Shown here piece after piece: positions 5,349 to 12,384 of a stretch of 12,384 bases of DNA (positions within the stretch are counted from its first letter, which is position 1; the number at the start of each line of letters is the position of its first letter). The stretch comes from Candidatus Kappaea frigidicola. Lineage in GTDB: Bacteria; Omnitrophota; Gorgyraeia; JAGLLT01. The DNA lies in the NCBI GenBank assembly GCA_030765555.1, contig JAVCCI010000065.1:1-12384 (forward strand). Direction: 5' to 3'. Below the pieces are notes generated by a model, which saw only the letters and a list, made by a program, of their open reading frames with translations, had not been told where the DNA came from and ran no database searches. The position numbers and the translations under genes were made by a program.

Positions 5349-6556
5349 TGGATATAAATACCGCTTTCAGTCTAGGCATTATTCTTTTAGCTGGTCTCTT
5401 ATCAGCCAAGCTGATTAGAAAGCTCAAGATACCTGCCATTACAGCTTATTTATTATTAGGTATTGCAATAGGCCCTACATTATTTAATCTGGTTTCACCT
5501 GATATTTTACAATCATCAGGTCTTATATCAAATATAGTTCTTAGTTTTATAGCTTTTAGTTTAGGCCAAAACTTTTCTATGGAAAGATTTAGAAAAATAG
5601 GTAAGTCTATTCTCTATATTTCTATAGGTGAAGTTATCGGGGCCGGGGTTGTTGTAACTTTATGTATTTGGCTTTTAACTGACCTGCCTTTTTATATCGC
5701 GTTGATTTTCGGAGCTATAGCTCCGGCAACAGCACCAGCAGCTATAGTCATGGTGACTAGAGAATACAAGGCCAAGGGTACTTTTACAGATACCTTACTA
5801 GGCGTAGTAGCCATAGATGATGCCTGGGGTATTATTTTATTTGCATTCTGTTTAGCCATTGCCAAGAGTATGGCTGGTGCTCATGGTTTAGTTACTGATA
5901 CTGTTTTTGCAGGTATAATGCAGGCTGGTAGGGAAATAGTGGGCGCTCTTATTTTAGGTGGAGTTTTAGCGCTTATTCTATCTAAAGTCTCTAAGTTTAT
6001 AACTAATTCATCTGATTTATTAATCTATACCTTAGGTTTTATTCTTTTAACTGCAGGCTTAGCAATTCAATTTGGATTATCAGTTCTTTTAGCTAATATG
6101 TTTTTGGCTGCAGTGTTAGTTAATATAAATAAGACCAGTTTTAAGTTTTTTGATGCTCTTAGATCAGTTGATTCGCCATTTTATTTATTATTCTTTGTGC
6201 TAGCCGGCGTTAACTTAGTGATTAATGATGCTAGTTTCTTGGGTGTTATTGGAGTATTAGGGTTAATATATGTCTTTAGTAGACTGCCGGGTGAAATGAT
6301 TGGAGCTTCATTGGGAGCTCATGCAGCTAAAGCACAAGATAGTGTTAAAAAGTTTATTGGTTTAGGTCTGGCTCCTCAGGCTGGTGTAGCTTTAGGTCTG
6401 GCCTTAATAGCTAAATCAACATTTACAAATGAAATTAATGGGATAAGTGTTGGTAGTATAATTTTCTCAACCATAGTTTTAACTACTGTTTTCTATGAGC
6501 TTGTTGGGCCTATTTGTACCAAGATAGCTCTTAAGAAAGCGGGGGATATTGAATAA
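5348..6556 (+). CDS. CPA2-type cation/proton antiporter
   Basis: The 402-residue protein is almost entirely hydrophobic with about 12-13 membrane segments and matches the Na+/H+ (or K+/H+) exchanger fold. The N-terminal LRKLKIPAITAYLLLGIAIGP-type region (first two helices; here about residues 23-43) is characteristic. APATAPAAI (125-133) corresponds to the discontinuous helix at the ion site, and VAIDDAW (154-160) carries the paired Asp residues D157 and D158 of electrogenic CPA2 exchangers. The length equals the membrane domain alone; no RCK/TrkA-N domain is attached, so the CBS protein encoded just upstream may supply regulation. GTG start at 5348 with GGAG (5337-5340) upstream. The likely role is pH or Na+/K+ homeostasis at the inner membrane; ion preference cannot be told. 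Confidence 0.92.
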   Translation: MDINTAFSLGIILLAGLLSAKLIRKLKIPAITAYLLLGIAIGPTLFNLVSPDILQSSGLISNIVLSFIAFSLGQNFSMERFRKIGKSILYISIGEVIGAGVVVTLCIWLLTDLPFYIALIFGAIAPATAPAAIVMVTREYKAKGTFTDTLLGVVAIDDAWGIILFAFCLAIAKSMAGAHGLVTDTVFAGIMQAGREIVGALILGGVLALILSKVSKFITNSSDLLIYTLGFILLTAGLAIQFGLSVLLANMFLAAVLVNINKTSFKFFDALRSVDSPFYLLFFVLAGVNLVINDASFLGVIGVLGLIYVFSRLPGEMIGASLGAHAAKAQDSVKKFIGLGLAPQAGVALGLALIAKSTFTNEINGISVGSIIFSTIVLTTVFYELVGPICTKIALKKAGDIE

Positions 6557-6870
6557 TGGTCTGTACTAAGTGTGGACAAGTTATAGATGATCAAGATGCT
6601 TATTGCCGCTTTTGCGGTAATTTTCTTAAAGATAATGGGCAGTTACCCTGGTATTATCAATCTTGGTCGCTTTACCTGGGAATAATTTTCATTGGGCCTT
6701 TTATGATACCTTTAATTTATAAAAATCCCGCCTTGAGTCAAAGAAAAAAAGGCATTCTTAACACCATTATAATAGTGTATACTTGTATATTGCTAGTCTT
6801 GCCAGCCTTGGCAATGAACTATGTATATAAAGAAATGTATAAACAAATCCTTGACACTGGCTGTTATTAA
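6556..6870 (+). CDS. Zinc-ribbon membrane protein, small
   Basis: The 104 residues start with a zinc-ribbon: MVCTKCG, then YCRFCG, giving Cys3, Cys6, Cys17 and Cys20 in CxxC-x10-CxxC spacing. Two membrane segments follow (about 37-54 and 67-88). The fold is that of the common zinc-ribbon-plus-membrane proteins of unknown function; the ribbon should face the cytoplasm. Its ATG overlaps the antiporter stop by one base (TAATG), so it is translated with that gene, and the GH2 gene follows after 20 bp. It may be an assembly or regulatory partner of the antiporter, which is inference. The protein also ends in a lone Cys (CY). Confidence 0.82.
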   Translation: MVCTKCGQVIDDQDAYCRFCGNFLKDNGQLPWYYQSWSLYLGIIFIGPFMIPLIYKNPALSQRKKGILNTIIIVYTCILLVLPALAMNYVYKEMYKQILDTGCY

Positions 6871-6890
6871 ATAGAAAGGATAACGGCTTT

Positions 6891-9800
6891 ATGCCCAAGA
6901 AACGCGGTATTGTAGTTATTGTCATTGTGGCCTTAATTTGTTTAGCTTTGGCATTCATTCCAGCGATTTATTTTTACGTTAAGCGTAATATTGCCAAACA
7001 GGCTCCTTTGGTGAAAACAGAAGTAATTTATGAAGATGTAATAGTCACTCCGACTTTTACAGTGAAAAAAGTTGATGATGCCTTAGTACCTTTCATTAAC
7101 GATATTCCTTTCTCGGGCTATGAGAAAAGTCAGATGCATGATTATCTCGATTTAGCTGGAGTTTGGAAGAAAGAAAGAATTGAGGCAGATCATGAGCTTT
7201 CTCTCAAAGAGAGAAATGATCAAACTATTATTAAAGTTGAAGATGAATCTCATGGCCGTTATAAGAAAGATTATAACGATTCTTCCTGGGTGGATATGCA
7301 AATACCCGGAATTGAAAATCCTCCTCCAGATAGGTATCAGAATGGAGCCTGGTACAGAAAGACATTTAAGGTTCCAGCCTCTTATAAGGGAAAGTTTGTA
7401 AAGATTAACTTTGAAGGCGCCAATTACGTTACTGATGTCTGGATTAACGGTAAGTGGGTCGGAAATCATGAGGGAGGCTATACGCCTTTTAGTTTTGATG
7501 TGACTCAGTATTTAGCTTATGGTGCGGATAATCAGATAGCAATTAGAGTAGATAATATTCCCTGGCTGACTATGAAAAAAGTTCCGGGTGAAGCTCCTCG
7601 AAATAATAAGGATATAATTCCTTATAAAACCTGCGACTGGTGGAATTATGGAGGAATTACCCGTGATGTTTACATAGAGGCAAGTCCTAATGTAAATATT
7701 GCCAGGGCTGATGTAACTTGTAAACTGCCCTCTGAAGAACAGGTGGAGGTTGTTGCTAAGGTTGTTCTTTATAATTATTCCAATATGACTAATACTGTTT
7801 CAGTTAATATAGCTGTTTATGAAACCAACATTAACGAATCTAATGTCTTAGAGATGGATACTAAAAAGATTACCGACTTCCATCGTAAGGTGGCTGAAAT
7901 AGATACTGATTCTCCCCTGAAACTAAAGCCTTTCGAAGTTGGGGTAGTTGAAGTAAAAGTTCCCATGACTAAGAGTGAGCTTTGGAGTCCTGAAAATCCT
8001 AAGCTTTATAGTTTAGGTGTCAGGGTGAAGAAGGGCGCTAAGATTTTAGATGAATTTTATACGCAGTTCGGTATCAAAGAAATAAAGGTTGATTCCAAAG
8101 AATGTAAGCTTCTCTTTAATAAAGAGCCTATCTTTTTAAGAGGTTTTGCCCGCCATGAAGTTTACCCCGGAGCTAGTGGGGGTGAATCTTATGATGGTAT
8201 AAGAGGCATATATAGAGATATGCTCCTTTTAAAAGAAATTAATGCTAATTTCTTAAGGACAGCTCATTATCCCAATCATCCAGCAACATATATTTTAGCT
8301 GATAGAGTAGGTCTTTTGATTTGGGAAGAAATACCGGTCTTCTGGTTCGGTTCTGAAGAATTTGAATTACATCGCAACGAAAGAAAAATTGCCAAACAGA
8401 TGTGGCTGGAAATGATCTATAGAGATTATAATAGTCCTTCTATAGCTTTCTGGAGCACCTGTAATGAATGTGGTGCTACTAAAGAAAGAGCTGACTTTAT
8501 AAAGGATCTCTATGATGAAGCTTATTTAATTGATGGTACACGTCTGGTTGTGCAGTCAGCTTCCGGTAGCGATGCTAAAGACTCAACTCATGCAGTCTGT
8601 GATTTAATCGGTATCACCTCATATTATGGTATTTTTTATGGTCAGGATTATTATGAGGATACTTCAGTTGCTTTAGATGCGATGCATGAATTCATGCCGG
8701 ATAAACCTATTTTAATAACAGAGTTTGGAATCTGGAGTGAGCAGGACTTATCTAATTCTACTAATCAGGTTGAAGTGGCTATGGATACCTATGATGCCGC
8801 AAAAGAGAAAGATTTTGTCTGCGGAGTTACATGGTGGTGTGCCTTTAACTGGCATACAATGATTAGTGAGCCTCAGACAATGGGCGTTATCGGTTGGCAG
8901 AGAAAAGTCTTTAAGCCGGTTTATTATGTCTTACAGCGTCTTTATGGAGCTAGGCGCGGTGAAATGAATGTAGCTATCCTTGGCCCATCTAGCGGCGCAC
9001 ATACTGAAGGTGAAATAGAATTCACCTATAGGATAACCGATGGCAAAAATATAAGCTCAATTAGCGTATCCTTAGATGAAAACCAACTGGATACACCGTT
9101 AGCGAGTGAAATAGAAAAGGTTGTTAAGGTTGATACCACAAAAATAAAAGAGGGCATGCACACTCTCTTCATCAAAGCCAAACAAAGAGATGGCTTGACT
9201 ATCTCAAAGGAATACAGTTTCTTAGTGGATAATATTGATGAAAATCCAGAAGCTGAATTCAATGTGGCAAGTGGTGGTTTTATAGCCGAAACCATGCCTC
9301 TAGTGGTTCATGCAACTGATGATAGGGGAGTTAAAGAAGTTTACTATAAAGTTAATAGTGATGATTATAAGCTGATGGACGCACAAGGTTTTGATTACTA
9401 TACAACTTTAATAGATACGTCTAGCTATAAAACTAATGATGAAGTAAAAATAAATGTTAAGGTGGTTGATTCAGGAAATAACGAGCGTGTTTTCGATATT
9501 AATCTGAAAGTTGATAAAGAAGAATTTACTTCTGTAGACCTGCCAATGAATTATGACTGGATTTCATGGCAGGATAATGCCAGAGACGCCGATGATTTTT
9601 ATAATTTCCCGGCTGAATACTTTCCTGATTCAAATACAACCTATATCCATAATGGTAAAGTGCCGGTTAAGTTCCAGTTCGGAGATAAATCCGACGAGCA
9701 GAAAAACAATATGGAATGTGCCGGTCAGCTGGTTCAGGTCAAACAGGGTAATTACTCCAAGGTCTATATGATTGCGGTTATGCATAATGGAAATGAAATG

Positions 9801-10061
9801 CATGAGTTCCGTTTTGATTATAAAGACGGCAGCAGTCAGAAAGAATTTATCGGTCTTTCAGACTGGTGGGTGGGAAACAACAACTTCAATGAAGAGAAAG
9901 CATTTATGTTTCCGTATCACCATGAATTGGGAGCAAAGAAAAAACCATCTGTCGGGATTTATGTAATCGAAGCCGAGCTTGATAAAACGAAGACACTCAG
10001 AGCTATAAGATTTCCGGTAAATCCCAAAGTTCATATATTTGCAGTAACTTTAGAACAATAA
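6891..10061 (+). CDS. Membrane-anchored glycoside hydrolase family 2 protein with extra C-terminal beta-sandwich domains
   Basis: The 1056 residues start with a basic tip and one membrane helix (about 7-30) without a clear cleavage site, so the enzyme is probably inner-membrane anchored with its bulk in the periplasm. A linker leads to the GH2 sugar-binding jelly roll (about 85-265; GAWYRKTFKVP, then VTDVWINGKWVGNHEGGYTPF), the Ig-like GH2 domain (about 268-395) and the TIM barrel (about 400-690). Barrel motifs are RTAHYPNHP (456-464), WSTCNECG with acid/base E526 after N525, and ILITEFG with nucleophile E611. Two Ig-like domains follow (about 700-875), then a terminal galactose-binding-like or NPCBM-like domain (about 880-1056). 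Members act on beta-galactosides, beta-glucuronides or beta-mannosides; specificity is not readable, though WNYGGITRDVYIE resembles glucuronidase/galactosidase forms. Start ATG with AAAGGA (6875-6880) 10 nt upstream. Confidence 0.92.
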   Translation: MPKKRGIVVIVIVALICLALAFIPAIYFYVKRNIAKQAPLVKTEVIYEDVIVTPTFTVKKVDDALVPFINDIPFSGYEKSQMHDYLDLAGVWKKERIEADHELSLKERNDQTIIKVEDESHGRYKKDYNDSSWVDMQIPGIENPPPDRYQNGAWYRKTFKVPASYKGKFVKINFEGANYVTDVWINGKWVGNHEGGYTPFSFDVTQYLAYGADNQIAIRVDNIPWLTMKKVPGEAPRNNKDIIPYKTCDWWNYGGITRDVYIEASPNVNIARADVTCKLPSEEQVEVVAKVVLYNYSNMTNTVSVNIAVYETNINESNVLEMDTKKITDFHRKVAEIDTDSPLKLKPFEVGVVEVKVPMTKSELWSPENPKLYSLGVRVKKGAKILDEFYTQFGIKEIKVDSKECKLLFNKEPIFLRGFARHEVYPGASGGESYDGIRGIYRDMLLLKEINANFLRTAHYPNHPATYILADRVGLLIWEEIPVFWFGSEEFELHRNERKIAKQMWLEMIYRDYNSPSIAFWSTCNECGATKERADFIKDLYDEAYLIDGTRLVVQSASGSDAKDSTHAVCDLIGITSYYGIFYGQDYYEDTSVALDAMHEFMPDKPILITEFGIWSEQDLSNSTNQVEVAMDTYDAAKEKDFVCGVTWWCAFNWHTMISEPQTMGVIGWQRKVFKPVYYVLQRLYGARRGEMNVAILGPSSGAHTEGEIEFTYRITDGKNISSISVSLDENQLDTPLASEIEKVVKVDTTKIKEGMHTLFIKAKQRDGLTISKEYSFLVDNIDENPEAEFNVASGGFIAETMPLVVHATDDRGVKEVYYKVNSDDYKLMDAQGFDYYTTLIDTSSYKTNDEVKINVKVVDSGNNERVFDINLKVDKEEFTSVDLPMNYDWISWQDNARDADDFYNFPAEYFPDSNTTYIHNGKVPVKFQFGDKSDEQKNNMECAGQLVQVKQGNYSKVYMIAVMHNGNEMHEFRFDYKDGSSQKEFIGLSDWWVGNNNFNEEKAFMFPYHHELGAKKKPSVGIYVIEAELDKTKTLRAIRFPVNPKVHIFAVTLEQ

Positions 10062-10073
10062 AAGGAGGAAGTG

Positions 10074-11021
10074 ATGAAAAAATTAATGCTTATATTATTG
10101 GCGCTGGCAGTTGTAGCAATGTATGCGCCGAATGCCATATGCGATGAGCAGGTGTATGTAATTGAAAAAGGACATTCTGTTAAGGTTGATAAGAATATAG
10201 TTGACTGGGTCGGCTTACCGCCTTTAAAAGACAACACAGCTTGTGTTGATAAGGGTGAGTTTATCTGGAGAGATGCAAAAAAAGATGATGTAGGTGCCGG
10301 TAATTATGTTTATCCACTGGATAAAAAACTCCAAAAGGGTGCTGACATCAGAGAATTTAGAGTAACTTATGATGATAAGAAAATATATTTTATGATAAAA
10401 TGTTCACGCCCTAATGACTGGTGGGTACCTTATAGAATTATCGGTATAGATACTGATGGTGCTGCCGGCGGAAAAGAAGGCGGTGTCGTGTTAGCTCAGG
10501 GTGATATAGATGAATTTAATACATATAATGGAACTTTTGCTGAAATGAAGGTAGCAGATGAACTGGCTTGTGATTTTGTTGTTGCGGTAGCCAGTACTTA
10601 TAAAGGCAGATTGTGGGATGGCAAGGGCGAGCTAATTGCTTATGTTGAAGGTGATGACAAACCCGTTCCCGGTTTTAAAGTTGCTGATGCTAGCTGGTAT
10701 GCCATGGAAATATCTTTACCTTATGATATTATAGGGGATCCCAGAGGTAAGACTTGGAGATTTATAGTCGGTGTTGGTCTGCAAGACCAAGATCTCTCCA
10801 GAGAAGTTTATGAAGAAGCAGATGAATGGCATGCTGGCGGTTCAGATGAACCAACTCTAGATGAAGATGGAGTTGATCCTGATGTCTTTGATTTAGTTGG
10901 AGCAGATAACGAAGGTCAGATAGCTGACCTAAACAGCTACAATCCTAATGGTGCACCGGGAGATACAGATTCATTTGCTACAATTACAAATTCATATGTA
11001 GCTATTACATTTGGTGAATAG
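10074..11021 (+). CDS. Secreted protein with a glucodextranase C-terminal-like (DOMON-type) domain
   Basis: The 315-residue product has a signal peptide (KKLMLILLALAVVAMY), probably cleaved near residue 23 after AIC; this is not a lipobox, since Ile precedes the Cys. The mature protein carries the hallmark of the glucodextranase/pullulanase C-terminal domain: FIWRDAKKDDVGAGNYVYP (63-81) followed by DIREFRVTYDDKKIYFMI. This beta-sandwich is known in cell-surface amylolytic and glucanolytic enzymes as a putative binding or anchoring module. Here it stands alone with no catalytic part, so it is likely a glycan-binding or surface-docking partner of the two hydrolases beside it. The tail (about 245-300) is rich in Asp/Asn and may bind calcium. 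The ATG at 10074 is preferred over GTG at 10071: AAGGAGG (10062-10068) lies 5 nt upstream. Confidence 0.85.
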   Translation: MKKLMLILLALAVVAMYAPNAICDEQVYVIEKGHSVKVDKNIVDWVGLPPLKDNTACVDKGEFIWRDAKKDDVGAGNYVYPLDKKLQKGADIREFRVTYDDKKIYFMIKCSRPNDWWVPYRIIGIDTDGAAGGKEGGVVLAQGDIDEFNTYNGTFAEMKVADELACDFVVAVASTYKGRLWDGKGELIAYVEGDDKPVPGFKVADASWYAMEISLPYDIIGDPRGKTWRFIVGVGLQDQDLSREVYEEADEWHAGGSDEPTLDEDGVDPDVFDLVGADNEGQIADLNSYNPNGAPGDTDSFATITNSYVAITFGE

Positions 11022-11062
11022 TTATATTTTGTCATTTAAAAAAATTATGAAAGGGACCTTTA

Positions 11063-12384
11063 ATGAAGAGGACTATATGCATTCTAATGTTTCTGTGTAT
11101 TTCTCTATTTTTAAAGAGTGCGAGCGCTGATACAATATTTTTAAAAAACGGTCAAGTTGTTGAAGGTATTGTCGAATGTGAAATTGATGAAGGGCTTATT
11201 GTGCGTATTAGTATAGGCCATACAACTATTTGCTATAACGACATCGAGAAGATTGAGAAAGATTTTACAGAAGATAATGAAGAGTTAATTGAAAAATGGA
11301 AACACTTGGCTGATGAGAGGCAAAAGACTGGCACAGTAATTGAAAAAGCTGCCCTTAGAGAACCGGTAGTTGAGGAAAAAGAAGTTAATGTTGTAAGGGT
11401 CCCCGAAGAAAAGGAAACTAAAGAGCTCTCACGCATATGTGCTATTGAGGAGCGTATATATGTTGACGGCTCGCTCTTTTTTATTAAAGGTATGGCGTAT
11501 GGGATAAATTATCCTAAAGTACCAGGCGGGATGAACGGTTACGGTCAGATACCAAATGAGGTTTTCGAGAAAGATTTTGAGATGATGGAGGCCGCTGGAA
11601 TAAACTGCATCAGGACCTACGAACCAATCCCTATAGAACTTTTAGATATGGCCTATGCACATGGAATATATGTCATAGAAAATATCGTCTATCCTAATAG
11701 TGAAACTAATTACGAATCTCCCGAAGAATTAAAAAACCTTCTTATGGAAGCCAAGCTGCATGCTCAAAAGCATATGGATCATCCGGCTATTTTAATGTGG
11801 AGTCTTTGGAATGATGCGCCTTTTAGTTGGGGCAGAAGCGGAAATGTGGTTAATCGCTATGGCTTTGAGACTGTAAATAATTTTATGCGTGAAATATATA
11901 TGGAAGTTAAAGAGCTTGATAAAGAGCATTTAATCACTGGCTCGAATATGCTCGGTCATGAAGGTTATGATTTAGGATTTGATTTTCTTGATGTTATCGG
12001 GGTCAATGCTTATATAGGTGGTCATGGCCGCTGGATTTCGGATGAAAAGGCCAAGAAGATGGTTAAAGAGTTAGTTGACTTTTCAAAAGATTATAAAAAA
12101 CCGGTTGTTATTTTAGAAACAGGCTACAGCACTTATGTAACTTCAAAATCCAGAAAAGAAACTCAGGCTGATGTTTTAAGAAAACAAATCCAGGTAATAG
12201 GTGAGCATGTCGCTGGTATATTTATATTTCAGTGGTCTGATGGCTGGTGGAAGGCGGGACGTCCTGATGTTCTTGACCGTCATATAGAAGAGCACTGGGG
12301 TATAGTTACCGGCTATAGAGAACCAAAGGAAGGGTATGGCGAAATAAAGAGACTCTTTAATGCTATTCCTACAAAGTCTTATGG
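11063..12384 (+). CDS. Secreted TIM-barrel glycoside hydrolase (GH2-like), 3' end cut off by the window
   Basis: The frame stays open to the last base; 440 residues are visible. A signal peptide ends near residue 22 (SASA, then D). A small beta-rich domain (about 23-66) has the pattern DTIFLKNGQVVEG, then YNDIEKIEKD. A charged linker (about 67-125) leads to a TIM barrel opening at FFIKGMAYGINYP (139-151), with CIRTYEP (182-188), HPAILMWSLWNDAP (240-253) and PVVILETGYST (347-357). By alignment with GH2 barrels, E352 is the nucleophile, but the acid/base position after N250 is D251, not Glu. There are no GH2 sugar-binding or Ig domains before the barrel. The ATG at 11063 has AAAGGGA (11050-11056) 6 nt upstream. 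It is last in the visible operon and could be a glycosidase, a transglycosylase or a binding protein. Confidence 0.87.
   Translation, partial: MKRTICILMFLCISLFLKSASADTIFLKNGQVVEGIVECEIDEGLIVRISIGHTTICYNDIEKIEKDFTEDNEELIEKWKHLADERQKTGTVIEKAALREPVVEEKEVNVVRVPEEKETKELSRICAIEERIYVDGSLFFIKGMAYGINYPKVPGGMNGYGQIPNEVFEKDFEMMEAAGINCIRTYEPIPIELLDMAYAHGIYVIENIVYPNSETNYESPEELKNLLMEAKLHAQKHMDHPAILMWSLWNDAPFSWGRSGNVVNRYGFETVNNFMREIYMEVKELDKEHLITGSNMLGHEGYDLGFDFLDVIGVNAYIGGHGRWISDEKAKKMVKELVDFSKDYKKPVVILETGYSTYVTSKSRKETQADVLRKQIQVIGEHVAGIFIFQWSDGWWKAGRPDVLDRHIEEHWGIVTGYREPKEGYGEIKRLFNAIPTKSY

Noticed and set aside
6851..6856. TTGACA inside the end of the zinc-ribbon gene, a possible internal promoter for the GH2 gene
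   Set aside because: No -10 hexamer lies 16-18 bp downstream (6873-6880 reads as the ribosome site), so it is not a supported promoter.
7152..7469. Reverse frame (7152-7469) and forward off-frame (7180-7401) within the GH2 gene
   Set aside because: The GH2 frame is continuous here with sugar-binding domain motifs; the others are shadows.
9026..9966. Other open frames at 9026-9295 (minus), 9553-9771 and 9772-9966 (plus) within the GH2 gene
   Set aside because: They overlap continuous Ig-like and terminal-domain coding sequence and have no signal of their own.
11050..11061. Palindrome AAAGG-GA-CCTTT covering the ribosome site of the second glycosidase
   Set aside because: A two-base loop cannot close a hairpin in RNA, so sequestration of the ribosome site is not credible; likely chance.
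11233..11436. Reverse-strand open frame rich in Ser and Phe
   Set aside because: It is antisense to the Glu/Lys-rich linker of the second glycosidase; complements of GAA/AAA codons give Ser/Phe-rich frames by chance.
1..12384. CRISPR array, tRNA, rRNA, insertion sequence or prophage genes
   Set aside because: No regularly spaced direct repeats, cloverleaf-like segments, rRNA-like conserved stretches, transposase motifs or phage proteins were seen.

Overview
The window is AT-rich bacterial DNA with ordinary Shine-Dalgarno sites, sigma70-type promoters and mostly short intergenic gaps. Several proteins carry signal peptides or N-terminal anchors, there is a pair of PilZ (c-di-GMP receptor type) proteins, and there are large secreted glycoside hydrolases with Ig-like modules. 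Together these point to an uncultivated, probably Gram-negative bacterium. The PilZ pair, the DUF2283 gene and the style of the secreted proteins recall Omnitrophota or related PVC lineages, but that placement is an impression and was not computed.

Layout. Positions 1-591 hold the 3' part of a multi-pass membrane protein of unknown function. It meets a convergent gene for a ribbon-helix-helix-like regulator (588-929, minus), the two stop codons overlapping. A 159-bp divergent region with inverted repeats over both promoters separates the regulator from two overlapping PilZ genes (1089-1469, 1475-1876), which end at a strong intrinsic terminator. Two more promoters then serve a small secreted protein of unknown function (1978-2370) and a secreted carboxypeptidase-regulatory/Ig-like multidomain protein (2474-3877). 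The C-terminal tail of the latter looks like half of a DUF4258 protein, and the next gene is a DUF2283 protein (3881-4123), the usual partner of DUF4258. This looks like a gene fusion or truncation scar.

From a near-consensus promoter at 4304-4333 to the right edge, seven same-strand genes follow with gaps of at most about 50 bp, four of the six junctions being overlapping or 20 bp or less. They encode an HPP-family membrane protein, a two-CBS-domain protein, a CPA2-type cation/proton antiporter, a small zinc-ribbon membrane protein, a membrane-anchored 1056-residue GH2 glycosidase, a secreted protein with a glucodextranase C-terminal-like (DOMON-type) domain, and a second secreted TIM-barrel glycosidase that runs off the window. 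In the last, an Asp seems to sit where the acid/base Glu is expected.

Working model (inference): the first half of this long unit is an ion or small-anion transport module with a nucleotide-sensing CBS regulator. The second half is an envelope-exposed system for binding and cutting a beta-linked glycan. Co-transcription of the two halves is suggested only by spacing and by the lack of a visible terminator. No tRNA, rRNA, CRISPR array, insertion sequence or phage gene was recognised, and no gene-free stretch exceeds about 230 bp.
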